DNA of 35,515 nt from Streptomyces sp. Isolate_45 (GTDB lineage: Bacteria; Actinomycetota; Actinomycetes; Streptomycetales; Streptomycetaceae). A program made the position numbers and the translations under genes. The notes beneath the pieces are model-generated. The model searched no databases, had not been told where the DNA came from, and saw only the letters and a list, made by a program, of their open reading frames with translations. Positions 21,585-29,262 of the stretch are shown one piece after another (positions within the stretch are counted from its first letter, which is position 1; each line of letters begins with the position of its first letter). The DNA is taken from assembly GCF_024721315.2 (NCBI RefSeq), contig NZ_JANFAK020000090.1:1-35515 (forward strand), written 5' to 3'.

Positions 21585-22694
21585 TCACAGCCAGGGAATC
21601 TGCTCCGCCCCGTACCGGTAGGCCCGGAACACCGAGTTCTGGGCGCCGCGCGAGGACTCCAGACCGGTGCCCCGGCTGAACGCGCCGAACTCGGGGACGA
21701 CGAACTCCCACACCACGTCCCCGTCCGGAGTCACCTCGAAGAGCCGCCCGAAGGAACCCTCGGCGATGAACGTGTTCCCGTTCGGCAGCCGCTGCGCACT
21801 GGACATGTACGGGCTGTAGAAGTTCTGCGGCGGGTTGTCCTCGTACGCCCACACCTCCTCACCCGTGACCGGATTCAGCTCCAGCACCCGCGAGTACGGC
21901 ACGGACGTCGTGTCGCGGTACGTCCCGTTGTCGAAGACCAGGATGTTGCCGCCCGGCAGCTCGTGGGGGTGGTGCTGCTGCGCCAGGACATCGGGTCCGA
22001 TCCGCCAGCGCACGGAGCCGTCCGCCCGGTCGACGGCCACCGTCGTGGACGCACTGCGGAAGCCGATCACGATGCCGCCGTCGGCGAGTTCGTTGACGGT
22101 GTTGGCCATCGGCCAGTGCTCACGCGCGAAGTGCGGGTTGAGCGGCACCTCCTCGGGGTCGAGGTGCTCGATGGCCGCCCAGCGCCAGACCGTCTCGCCG
22201 GCCCAGGTCAGTTCGTACACCACGTCCCCGTAGATCACCCCGTCCGCGGCCTCCGAGCCGGGGATGCCGCCGCGGATCCGGGCCGCGTCGGCCGGGGACA
22301 GCGGCTCCACCACCGTGATGAGCAGGTTGCCGTTGCGCAGCACGGAGGCGTCGTGGTGGTGGAAGGGGTGCCGTACCTCGCGCAGCACGGTGGAGTCGGG
22401 CGCGAGTTCCTGGAAGATGCCGCCGTGGTAGACGTCCCAGATCGGGAAGAGCGTCGGCCCGGAGGTGTCCTTGGCCGCGTAGAAGAGGTTGCCGTTCGGC
22501 AGCAACTGCGCCTGCCGGCCGGGCGGGTACGGGGACTTCCAGGTGTGCGCGGTGCGGCCCTCGATGTCGACGAGGTGGATCTCGCCGTCCCCCGTGATGG
22601 GGGTGTAGAGCGTGTAGCCGCCGTGGCTGCGTTCGGGGTCGTGGGCGCGCAGGCCGGTACCGCGGCGGCGCAGGGTGTTCTGGTCGACGGACAT
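21585..22694 (-). CDS. Aryl-sulfotransferase-like beta-propeller protein, cytoplasmic form
   Basis: A 369-residue protein with repeated propeller-blade signatures of the ArylsulfotransF/ASST group: LLPNGNLFYA (64-73), LRNGNLLITV (119-128), LADGGIVIGF (203-212), LPGGNILVFDNG (246-257), LPNGNTFIAE (303-312). Histidine clusters H112-H114 and H241, H242, H244 sit where catalytic or sulfuryl-carrying histidines are expected. Family members transfer sulfate between phenols or act on sulfate esters. No signal peptide is present, unlike enterobacterial ASST, so it should act in the cytosol. The ATG at 22694 has GAAGGAG 9 nt upstream. It is the last gene of an operon with an SsuABC/TauABC-like importer, suggesting use of imported organosulfur compounds. 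Confidence 0.8.
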   Translation of the reverse strand: MSVDQNTLRRRGTGLRAHDPERSHGGYTLYTPITGDGEIHLVDIEGRTAHTWKSPYPPGRQAQLLPNGNLFYAAKDTSGPTLFPIWDVYHGGIFQELAPDSTVLREVRHPFHHHDASVLRNGNLLITVVEPLSPADAARIRGGIPGSEAADGVIYGDVVYELTWAGETVWRWAAIEHLDPEEVPLNPHFAREHWPMANTVNELADGGIVIGFRSASTTVAVDRADGSVRWRIGPDVLAQQHHPHELPGGNILVFDNGTYRDTTSVPYSRVLELNPVTGEEVWAYEDNPPQNFYSPYMSSAQRLPNGNTFIAEGSFGRLFEVTPDGDVVWEFVVPEFGAFSRGTGLESSRGAQNSVFRAYRYGAEQIPWL

Positions 22695-22769
22695 GGGGGA
22701 GCTCCTTCGGTGGGCGGTCGGAACGGGTGAAGGGGAGGGTGGGCCGGTGGGACGCGGGTGGGTGGGAGG

Positions 22770-23807
22770 TCAGCCGACGGTGACGGCTGCCGGATCGACG
22801 GCCTTGAGCGGACCGGGACGCAACTTCCCCAGCAGGGCCGCCCGGTCGGCGTCGCCGGGCAGGGACTGTGTGGCCTTGGCCCAGGCGGCCTCGTCCGTCA
22901 GCTGCGTCAGCAACTCGGGCGACAGGCTCGCGCCGTACGTGTAGCGCGGTTGGAAGGCGTCGACGTACGCCGCCTGGAGCGCGCCCTTCGACTGGGCGAC
23001 CACGGCCGCCCGGGCGGCCGCCGGGTCGGCGGTCGCCGCCTGCTGGGCGCGCAGCACCGTGCGCAGGACCGCCGTCACGGCTTCGTCGGCCGCGGAGGGG
23101 CCCGCGATGAGGAGGGTCCGCGCGGTGTAGCCGGTGAAGGGGAGTTCGGCGTAGCGGTCGCCGAGCGCGGTGCGCGCCGCGTCGTAGAAGCTGGGGAAGG
23201 TGACGCCGGCGTCGACGTCGCCGCGGGCCAGCGCCGCCGCGACCTGGTTGGGGGCCAGGTTGACGACGGTCACGTCGGCCGCGGTCAGCTGAGCCGAGCC
23301 GAGCATCCGGCTCAGGGCGTACTCGACGTTCGTGCCCCGCGGGACCCCGACCTTGCGGCCCTTCAGCGACGCGAAGCCGGTGATGCCGCGGTCGGTGGCG
23401 GACAGCAGCCGCCAGTCGGAGAACCGCGAGAGGTCGGCGACGATCCGCACGTCGCGCCCGCTCAGCGCGGCCGTCACGGCGGGCAGGTCGCCCACGATCC
23501 CGAGCTGCGCCTGGCCACCCAGTACGGCGTTCAGGGCGTCGCGCCCGGTGGGCAGGGTGGTCACGGTGGCGTCGACGCCCTCGGCGGCCCACAGGGCGCG
23601 TTCCTCGGCGATGTGGACGGGGGCGCCGCCCAGGTGATCGCTGCCGGCCACGGTCACGGCGAGCCTCCCGCCGGCCTTCGAGGGGGTGGTGGCCCCGCCG
23701 CCGCAGGCGGTGGCGAGGGCGCAGAGCAGGGAGGCCAGGAATACGGCGGCCACCGCACGGGGTCCGGTCGTGGATCGTGATCCGGGGGCGGATCGGGGTC
23801 CGGGCAT
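22770..23807 (-). CDS. ABC transporter substrate-binding lipoprotein (SsuA/TauA/NMT1 type)
   Basis: A 345-residue lipoprotein. It has a basic N-region, hydrophobic core AVAAVFLASLLCALATAC with lipobox ending at C35, and then the periplasmic-binding fold. Visible features are the first strand LAVTVAGSDHLGGAPVHIAEERALWAAEGVDATVT, L-G-I-V-G-D-L-P-A-V-T-A-A-L, F-A-S-L-K-G-R-K-V-G-V-P-R-G-T-N-V-E-Y-A-L and the hinge region with V-D-A-G-V-T-F. This architecture is that of sulfonate, taurine, aromatic sulfate and nitrate binding proteins. The ligand is not certain; the sulfonate or sulfate-ester guess comes from the neighbouring sulfotransferase-like gene. The ATG at 23807 is chosen because it opens the lipoprotein signal, with GGAAGGA about 10 nt upstream. 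Confidence 0.87.
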   Translation of the reverse strand: MPGPRSAPGSRSTTGPRAVAAVFLASLLCALATACGGGATTPSKAGGRLAVTVAGSDHLGGAPVHIAEERALWAAEGVDATVTTLPTGRDALNAVLGGQAQLGIVGDLPAVTAALSGRDVRIVADLSRFSDWRLLSATDRGITGFASLKGRKVGVPRGTNVEYALSRMLGSAQLTAADVTVVNLAPNQVAAALARGDVDAGVTFPSFYDAARTALGDRYAELPFTGYTARTLLIAGPSAADEAVTAVLRTVLRAQQAATADPAAARAAVVAQSKGALQAAYVDAFQPRYTYGASLSPELLTQLTDEAAWAKATQSLPGDADRAALLGKLRPGPLKAVDPAAVTVG

Positions 23808-23872
23808 GGTTCGGGGTCCTTCCGGGGCAAGGGGAGCAAGGAGCAAGGAGGGGGGCGGAACGCGGTCGGCGC

Positions 23873-24589
23873 TCAGCCGGCGCCGAGGTGGCGGGCGATC
23901 AGCGCGCGCAGGTCCGGGTCGGGCGGGCCGGGGGCCACCACGTGGTCCGCCAGGACCCGGCCGGGGGACCCGCCGAGGACGACGACCCGTTCGGCGAGGG
24001 CGAGCGCCTCGTCGATGTCGTGCGTCACGAAGAGCACGGTGGTGCCGCTGCGCTGCCACAGCTCCCGCAGCAGACCCTGCATCCGGGAGCGGGTCAGCGC
24101 GTCCAGCGCGCCGAACGGCTCGTCCATCAGCAGGACTTCGGGACGGGCGGCCAGGGCGCGGGCCAACGCCACGCGCTGCTGCATGCCGCCCGACAACTGC
24201 GCCGGGTACTTCCGCGCGCCGTCGGCCAGCCCGACCTCCTCCAGCGCGGCCAGCGCCCGCTCGCGGCGCTCGGGGCGCGTCAACCCGAACCGTTTGAGGG
24301 CGAACTCGACGTTGCCCCGGGCCGTGCGCCACGGGAACAGCGCGTAGTGCTGGAAGACCACGCCCCGGTCCGGGCCCGGCCCCAGAACCGTCTCCGACCC
24401 GGCCGTCACCCGCCCCGCCGCCGGGCGGACGAACCCGGCCACCGTGTTCAGCACCGTGGACTTCCCGCAGCCGCTCGGCCCCAGCAGGGCGGTGAACGAA
24501 CCCGCGGGGAACTCCAGGTCGGTGGGTTCCAGCACCGGGGCGTCGCCGTACCCGACCGACAGTCCCTCCAGTCGCACCGTCAGGCTCAT
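23873..24589 (-). CDS. ABC transporter ATP-binding protein (SsuB/TauB type)
   Basis: A 238-residue ATPase. Walker A is GPSGCGKST (37-45), followed by the Q-loop V-F-Q-H-Y-A-L-F-P-W. The signature is LSGGMQQRVALARAL, Walker B is VLLMDEPFGALD, and the H-loop is VTHDIDEA. The Q-loop F-P-W and LSGGMQQR forms are typical of the nitrate/sulfonate/taurine importer class. It overlaps the permease stop by 4 nt (ATGA), so the membrane and ATPase parts are translationally coupled. The C-terminus (PDPDLRALIARHLGAG) is short, with no regulatory domain. Confidence 0.93.
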   Translation of the reverse strand: MSLTVRLEGLSVGYGDAPVLEPTDLEFPAGSFTALLGPSGCGKSTVLNTVAGFVRPAAGRVTAGSETVLGPGPDRGVVFQHYALFPWRTARGNVEFALKRFGLTRPERRERALAALEEVGLADGARKYPAQLSGGMQQRVALARALAARPEVLLMDEPFGALDALTRSRMQGLLRELWQRSGTTVLFVTHDIDEALALAERVVVLGGSPGRVLADHVVAPGPPDPDLRALIARHLGAG

Positions 24590-25365
24590 GATGCGCTCCA
24601 GTGCACGAAGCGACGGCCCACGGCGGCGAGCGCGAGGTCGGCGGCCACCCCGAGCAACCCGAGGACGAGCAGCCCCGCGAACATCCGGTCCACCCGAAGG
24701 AACTGTCCGTCCACCTGGAGTCGGTACGCCAACCCGGCGTCCGCGCCGCCCAGTTCGGCGGCGACCAGGGCCAGCAGTGCCACGGACGCGCCGTAGCGCA
24801 GCGCGGCGAGCAGGGCGGGAGCGGCCGCCGGCAGCAGCACCTCGGTGAAGCGCCGGTGCAGCGGTGCCCCCAGCGAGCGGGCCGCCCGCAGGTGCGAGAC
24901 CGGGACGCGCGACACGCCGTCGTGGACGTACAGCCAGACGGCGAGCAGGACGGCGTAGGCGATCAGCAGCCGCTTCGCGCTCTCGCCGATGCCGAACCAG
25001 GCCGTCGCCAAAGGTACGAGCGCGATGGCCGGGATCGGTCGCAGGAAAGAGACCACCGGGGTCACCGCGGCCGACAGCCGGGGCAGGTAGCCCGTCGCGA
25101 AGCCCAGCGCGCCCCCGATCACGGCGCCGAGCGCGAAGCCCTGGCCGGCCCGGGCCAGACTGGCGCTCAGGTCGGTGGCCAGCACCCCGCTGCGGGCACT
25201 GTCGACGAGCGCCGCGACCGTCTCGGCGGGGGTGGGCAGCAGCCCCGGAGCCACGGCGCCGGACCAGGCGGCCAGTGACCAGAGGGCGAGCACCGCACCG
25301 GCCGCGCCCAGGGCGGGCCCGAGCCGGCCGAGGGCCCGGCCCACGGGTGTTGGGGTGGCTTGCAC
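24586..25365 (-). CDS. ABC transporter permease (SsuC/TauC type)
   Basis: A 259-residue integral membrane protein of the BPD_transp_1 family with about six transmembrane helices (e.g. LGAAGAVLALWSLAAW, FALGAVIGGALGFATGY, LLIAYAVLLAVWLYV, ALLAALRYGASVALLALVAAELG, AGLLVLGLLGVAADLALAAV). The F-L-R-P-I-P-A-I-A-L-V-P-L segment and the EAA loop (EVLLPAAAPALLAALRYG) are those of sulfonate/taurine/nitrate permeases. The start is GTG 25365, with GAAGGAG 7 nt upstream. It is the first gene of the four-gene operon, which starts immediately beside the 37-bp dyad at 25381-25417 and is divergent from the XRE-cupin regulator. Confidence 0.92.
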   Translation of the reverse strand: MQATPTPVGRALGRLGPALGAAGAVLALWSLAAWSGAVAPGLLPTPAETVAALVDSARSGVLATDLSASLARAGQGFALGAVIGGALGFATGYLPRLSAAVTPVVSFLRPIPAIALVPLATAWFGIGESAKRLLIAYAVLLAVWLYVHDGVSRVPVSHLRAARSLGAPLHRRFTEVLLPAAAPALLAALRYGASVALLALVAAELGGADAGLAYRLQVDGQFLRVDRMFAGLLVLGLLGVAADLALAAVGRRFVHWSAS

Positions 25366-25380
25366 GCGAGGACTCCTTCG

Positions 25381-25417
25381 TTGATAAGTGAGGTCAATAA
25401 TTGACCACGCTTATTAA
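25381..25417. promoter_or_regulatory. 37-bp dyad, candidate operator of the transporter/regulator divergon
   Basis: The core GGTCAAT-A-ATTGACC (25392-25406) is a perfect 15-bp palindrome. Symmetrically placed outer arms, TTGATAAG (25381-25388) and CTTATTAA (25410-25417), match at 7 of 8 positions around the same centre (25399). The site is AT-rich in a very GC-rich neighbourhood. It ends 3 nt before the permease Shine-Dalgarno, so a bound protein would block the transporter operon. The XRE-cupin regulator encoded on the other side is the obvious candidate ligand (inference). Confidence 0.7.
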
Positions 25418-25490
25418 CGGGGTGTTGCAGCGGTGCGAAACCTCCCGGGACCCCCCGGGCGAAGATCGGCGATGGGGTACGTTCACCAGC

Positions 25491-26063
25491 GTGTCTCGAC
25501 CCGAACCCACCCCCGAAGCGATCGAGGTCGGGCGGGCGATCCGCGGCTGCCGCACCGCCCGCCGCGTCTCCATGGCCGTACTGGCCACCCGCTCGGGCCT
25601 CTCGCAGCCCTTCCTCAGCCAGCTGGAACGTGGACTCGCCACGCCCAGTCTCAGCTCGATCTACCGCATCGCCGAGGCCCTCGACGTGGCGCCGGGAACC
25701 TTCCTGCGCCGCCCCGACCGGCCCGGCGTCGTCAGCCACGAGAGCGATCCGCAGGTCATCCGCGTGAGCGAGGCCGCCGGGCAGGTCGCCAAAGTGCTCA
25801 TCCCCGGCGGGAGCAGTGGGCTGATGGAGGCCTACGAGCACCATTTCGAACCCGGCCGGGGCGAACGCGGCTGGTTCGAGCACCCCGGCGAGGACTTCCT
25901 CTACGTCCTGGAGGGGGAGCTCGTCCTGGAGGTCGAGGGCGAGGAACCGCTCGTCCTGCGCGCGGGCCAGAGCGCCCACCACCGGGGCGAGATCCCGCAC
26001 CGCTGCGGACTCGGCGGACGTACGGCGCCCGCCCGCACCCTGCTGGTCATCGCGAACGCGTAG
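25491..26063 (+). CDS. XRE-cupin transcriptional regulator (SutR/PuuR-like architecture)
   Basis: 190 residues from GTG 25491. An N-terminal HTH_3 domain (about 13-68) includes VSMAVLATRSGLSQPFLSQLERG and PSLSSIYRIAEALDVAPGTFLR. A C-terminal cupin (about 112-187) includes H131-P-G-E-D-F-L-Y-V-L-E-G-E-L and H163, H170. This HTH-cupin layout is that of E. coli SutR, which controls sulfur use, and PuuR. A ligand or metal sensed by the cupin would switch DNA binding. No Shine-Dalgarno is present, but a TACGTT -10-like hexamer (25478-25483) lies 7 nt before the GTG, so the mRNA may be leaderless. An in-frame TTG at 25401 lies inside the operator dyad and is rejected. It is divergent from the transporter operon. 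Confidence 0.87.
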   Translation: MSRPEPTPEAIEVGRAIRGCRTARRVSMAVLATRSGLSQPFLSQLERGLATPSLSSIYRIAEALDVAPGTFLRRPDRPGVVSHESDPQVIRVSEAAGQVAKVLIPGGSSGLMEAYEHHFEPGRGERGWFEHPGEDFLYVLEGELVLEVEGEEPLVLRAGQSAHHRGEIPHRCGLGGRTAPARTLLVIANA

Positions 26064-26079
26064 GCGGGGCAACCGGGTC

Positions 26080-26117
26080 GGCCGTCCGGACGGGCGCGCG
26101 GCGGCGTCCGGACGGCC
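26080..26117. terminator. Bidirectional hairpin terminator
   Basis: GGCCGTCCGGAC (26080-26091) pairs perfectly with GTCCGGACGGCC (26106-26117) with a 14-nt loop, and flanking AACCG (26071-26075) and CGGTT (26118-26122) extend the pairing. It lies between the convergent stops at 26063 and 26151. Confidence 0.72.
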
Positions 26118-26150
26118 CGGTTCGGGACCTCGGTCCGTGCCGGGACCGGG

Positions 26151-28595
26151 TCAGGACAGTCGCGTCACCCGCGCGACGAACGACGGCCCGTCCAACACGC
26201 CCTCCACGGCGACCGGTACGGACTTCGCGCCGTCGCCCTCGCCCACGGTGAGCACACCGACCTCGGTCCCCGCCTTCGCCTCGTGCGGAACGGACTTCGG
26301 ACCCGGGGTGAGCGACAGCCGCAGTTCCTGCCCCGGGACGCCGATGACGTTGACGTCCTTCGTGGCCACCAGCGGAGTCGAACCCCCGAGGCCGTCCGAC
26401 AGGTGACCGACGAGCTGGCCCTTGCGGATGACCGTCGTCGAGGTCAGCGCCGTACGGACCGCCTCGATCACCTTCCGGCTGTTCTCCTTCACCAGACCCA
26501 GCGCCTTGGTGGCATTCGGGTCCGGGCCGTCCACGCGCTGCTCCATCATCGCGCCGAGTATCAGCCGCGTCTCGCTCCCGACCGTCTTGTACGCGGCCCA
26601 GAGCAGGGTGCCACCGGCGGGCGTGCTCGACCCGGTCTTGATCCCCTTGATGCTCAGACCGTTGGCCAGCAACAGGTTGTCGTTGTTGTTGATGATCGGC
26701 TTCGGCAGGCCCTCGATGGTCGCGTTGGGCATCGCGACGATCGCCCGGAACGCCTCCTCCTTCATCACCGCCTCGCCGAGTTTGATCTGGTCGGCGGCCG
26801 TGCTGACGGTACCGGCGTCCAGCCCGCTGGGGTCCGTGTACGTGGTGTCGTTCATCCCGAGTTCCTTCGCGGCCGCGTTCATCTTCGCGACGAAGGCGGC
26901 CGTGGAGTCGGTGCCGGTGTCCCAACGGGCCAGCAAACGGGCGACGTTGTTGCCCGAGGGAATCATCAGCATCTTCAGCATGTCCTGCTGGCTGAAGGTC
27001 TGCCCGGCCGTCAGCCCCTCGATCCGGGACTCGTCCTCGGCGGCGCCGTCGGCCACCGCCGCCGCGTCGACCTCGATGCGCGGACCGGCTTCGTTCTTGC
27101 GCAGCGGATGCCCCTTGAGGATGACGTAGGCGGTCATCACCTTCGCGACGCTGGCGGTCGGTACGGGCTTCTGCTCGCCGAAGGAGCCGATGTCGCCGGA
27201 GCCCGGCACGCGGACGGCCGCCTGCCCCTTGGCGGGCCAGGGGATTTGGGTGCTCCCCTCGAAGGCGTACGTGGTCGAGTCGCCGACGAGCTGCGGCGCC
27301 GGCAGGGGGCGCAGCAACTGCCCCCCGATGGCGGCGGCGCCGAGCAGCAGCAGGATCGGCGTCCACACCTTGACGCGGCGCGTGATGGTACGACGCGGGG
27401 TCTCCGGCGGGGGAGCGGTGTTGGTCAGCTCGGCCAGCAGGTCGAGCGGCGGCAGCGGAGCCTCCCGCGTGCGCTCCGCCGCCGGGAGCTCGACGACGAC
27501 GGGCGGCGCGGTCGCCCGCGCGGGGGCCGGGCGGGGGTCCTTGAGCGCGACGAACGTACTGGTCCGCTCGGGGTCGTCGGCCGGCGCGGGCTCCGCCGGT
27601 CGGGGCTTCGGCTCGGGCTTCGCCGGCTTGGACTTCGCCGGTTCGGGCTTTGGCTCGGGGTCGGCGGTTTCGGCGTCTGCGGGTTCGGGGTCGGCGGTTT
27701 CGGGGTTGGCCTCCGGGGCGGCGGCTTCGGCGTCGGCCACCCGGGGATCCGCGCCCTGGGGGTCGGCCTCCGCTTCCGGGGCATCGGGGTCGGCGTCCGA
27801 GTCCGCGTCCGCGTCCGAGTCCGCGTCCGCGTCCGCGTCCGAGTCCGCGTCCGAGTCCGCGTCTGCGTCCGCCTCTGCGTCCGCCTCGGTGTCGGCGGCC
27901 GGGGGTTCGGCTTCCGCGTCCGGGGCGTCTTCCTGCTCGCGGGGGTCCGTGTCGGCCGGGGTCGGCGGAGCTTCGGTGTCGGCGGGCTCGGCGTCCTGCG
28001 CGGCAGCGCTGTCCGGCTCGGCGTCGGCGGCGGCCGCCGCCACGGGCTCGCCCGCGGTGTCCGGCTCCGCTTCCTCCTCGGGGAGTTCGGTCGCGGGCCG
28101 TACGGTACCGGCCCCGTCCCCGGCGGTGTCATCGGTGCGGTCGGACGCCGGCTCCGGGGAGTCCGCCTCACCCCGCGCGTCGGAGTCCGGGTCCGTGTCG
28201 GCACCCGCGTTCCCGCTCGGGTCGGCGTCCGCGTCGGCGTGTGCCTCGGCGGCGGGGTCGGCATCCGTCTCCGCGTCCGTACCGGTCGTTGCCGACGCGC
28301 CCGCCCCCGCGGTTCCGTCGCCGGGGCCCGAAGTGGCCTCCTCCGCGTCCCCGGCGCCGGCCGTTGCGGAACCCGGGGTCGTGGTCGGTTCCCCGGAGCC
28401 CTCGGTCGGGCTCGGGGGCCGTGCCGGTTCCCCGGAATCCTCCGCCGCGCTCGGGGCCTTCGCCCGGCCCTCGGTGTCCTCCCGGCCCGGGGTGTCCCGC
28501 CGGGCCCGCTCCGGGGCCGTAGCGGTCTCCACGTCCTCCGACGCTCCGTCGCCACCGGCCGCCGTCGCCTCGCCCGCCACCGATTCCGCCTTCAT
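26151..28595 (-). CDS. D-alanyl-D-alanine carboxypeptidase with very long acidic cytoplasmic N-region
   Basis: 814 residues from ATG 28595. Residues 1-400 are low complexity (Ala, Asp, Glu, Pro, Ser, Thr), with a D-A/D-S repeat block at about 238-272 and a Lys-Pro-Glu block at 311-335. One transmembrane helix (409-427, WTPILLLLGAAAIGGQLL) places this part in the cytosol. The extracellular S11 peptidase domain has all motifs: S482-V-A-K485, S547-G-N549 and K653-T-G655. A C-terminal beta domain (about 715-814) ends the protein. It trims pentapeptide stems of peptidoglycan and limits cross-linking. In-frame starts at 28763 (ATG) and 28802 (GTG) exist, but AAGGTGGGG before 28595 favours that start. 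It is divergent from the GntR operon and ends at a bidirectional hairpin. Confidence 0.87.
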   Translation of the reverse strand: MKAESVAGEATAAGGDGASEDVETATAPERARRDTPGREDTEGRAKAPSAAEDSGEPARPPSPTEGSGEPTTTPGSATAGAGDAEEATSGPGDGTAGAGASATTGTDAETDADPAAEAHADADADPSGNAGADTDPDSDARGEADSPEPASDRTDDTAGDGAGTVRPATELPEEEAEPDTAGEPVAAAAADAEPDSAAAQDAEPADTEAPPTPADTDPREQEDAPDAEAEPPAADTEADAEADADADSDADSDADADADSDADADSDADPDAPEAEADPQGADPRVADAEAAAPEANPETADPEPADAETADPEPKPEPAKSKPAKPEPKPRPAEPAPADDPERTSTFVALKDPRPAPARATAPPVVVELPAAERTREAPLPPLDLLAELTNTAPPPETPRRTITRRVKVWTPILLLLGAAAIGGQLLRPLPAPQLVGDSTTYAFEGSTQIPWPAKGQAAVRVPGSGDIGSFGEQKPVPTASVAKVMTAYVILKGHPLRKNEAGPRIEVDAAAVADGAAEDESRIEGLTAGQTFSQQDMLKMLMIPSGNNVARLLARWDTGTDSTAAFVAKMNAAAKELGMNDTTYTDPSGLDAGTVSTAADQIKLGEAVMKEEAFRAIVAMPNATIEGLPKPIINNNDNLLLANGLSIKGIKTGSSTPAGGTLLWAAYKTVGSETRLILGAMMEQRVDGPDPNATKALGLVKENSRKVIEAVRTALTSTTVIRKGQLVGHLSDGLGGSTPLVATKDVNVIGVPGQELRLSLTPGPKSVPHEAKAGTEVGVLTVGEGDGAKSVPVAVEGVLDGPSFVARVTRLS
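27793..27890. repeat. Coding hexanucleotide repeat in the carboxypeptidase gene
   Basis: On the plus strand, units of GTCCGCGTCCGA-type hexamers (GTCCGA, GTCCGC, GTCTGC, GCCTCT) repeat about 16 times. On the minus strand they encode alternating Asp-Ala and Asp-Ser, interspersed with Glu-Ala. The unit length keeps the frame, so copy number could vary without breaking the protein. Confidence 0.8.
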
Positions 28596-28776
28596 CTCCA
28601 GCGCCCCACCTTGCTGCTCACGCCCGGTCGGGCCGCTCGCGCGGCGCCGGTCCGGCCGGTTCTTGCCGACACGTCGGCGCGCCCCTTCGGAGCCCGCCGC
28701 ATCCCTAGATGTGCGCCGCGGCCCCCGCGTTCCCCGCGCCGGAAGCTGTGACCGTTCGGTCATACTCCGCCGCGGT

Positions 28777-28805
28777 TTGACGATCACGACGCCACCCTGC
28801 ACTAT
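28777..28805 (+). promoter_or_regulatory. Probable promoter of the GntR-ABC operon
   Basis: TTGACG (28777-28782), a 17-bp spacer and CACTAT (28800-28805) precede the GntR gene. The -10 is imperfect and overlaps the left arm of the palindrome at 28804-28827, as expected for a repressed promoter. Confidence 0.45.
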
Positions 28806-28827
28806 TCCACTAACGTGTTAGTGGAAT
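28804..28827. promoter_or_regulatory. Perfect 24-bp palindrome, likely GntR operator
   Basis: Arms ATTCCACTAAC (28804-28814) and GTTAGTGGAAT (28817-28827) are exact inverted copies around a central GT. The site starts within the putative -10 and ends 12 nt before the regulator's ATG. Autoregulation by the adjacent YtrA-type GntR protein is the simplest reading (inference). Confidence 0.75.
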
Positions 28828-28839
28828 GAGGTGGAGCTG

Positions 28840-29262
28840 ATGGAATTCCGAGTCGATCGTCGTAGCGGCGTCGCCACCTATCTGCAGCTCGTCACCCAGG
28901 TCAAGCAGGCGCTGCGACTGGGTGTGCTCGAACCGGGTGACCGGCTGCCGACGGCCCGTGAAGTGGTCGCGGCGACCGCCATCAACCCGAACACCGTCCT
29001 CAAGGCCTACCGGGAGCTGGAGCGCGAGGGGCTCGTCGAGCCGCGCCCCGGCGCCGGAACCTTCGTACGCCGGTCCCTGTCCCACCCCGGGGCGGCGGCC
29101 GATTCGCCGCTGCGCCTGGGCCTGGCCGCCTGGATGCTCCAGGCGCGCGAGGCGGGTCTGGGCCGGGAGGACATCACGGCGCTCGTCGCGGCGGCCGTGG
29201 ACGACAGTTTCAGCACTTCCGGGCCCGAGGGGCCCGGTACGTCGAGAGAGGAGAAGGCGTGA
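28840..29262 (+). CDS. GntR-family regulator, YtrA subfamily
   Basis: A 140-residue regulator. The winged-helix domain is at about 1-75, with the signature G-V-A-T-Y-L-Q-L-V-T-Q-V-K-Q-A, L-x-P-G-D-R-L-P-T-A-R-E-V, and I-N-P-N-T-V-L-K-A-Y-R-E-L-E-R-E-G-L-V-E. A short C-terminal helical region of about 50 residues replaces a large effector domain, which defines the YtrA subfamily. These usually repress their own operon with an ABC transporter and respond to cell-wall-active stress. The ATG at 28840 has GAGGTGGAG just upstream; a GTG at 28831 is an in-frame alternative. The 24-bp palindrome lies directly upstream. The stop overlaps the ATPase start by 4 nt (GTGA). Confidence 0.9.
   Translation: MEFRVDRRSGVATYLQLVTQVKQALRLGVLEPGDRLPTAREVVAATAINPNTVLKAYRELEREGLVEPRPGAGTFVRRSLSHPGAAADSPLRLGLAAWMLQAREAGLGREDITALVAAAVDDSFSTSGPEGPGTSREEKA

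Noticed and set aside
25401..25490. TTG 25401 as start of the XRE-cupin regulator
   Set aside because: It lies inside the operator dyad; the extra 30 residues are not HTH-like and the domain begins after GTG 25491.
27793..27890. CRISPR-like repeat array
   Set aside because: The hexamers have no spacers, are in frame and encode a low-complexity acidic segment of the carboxypeptidase.
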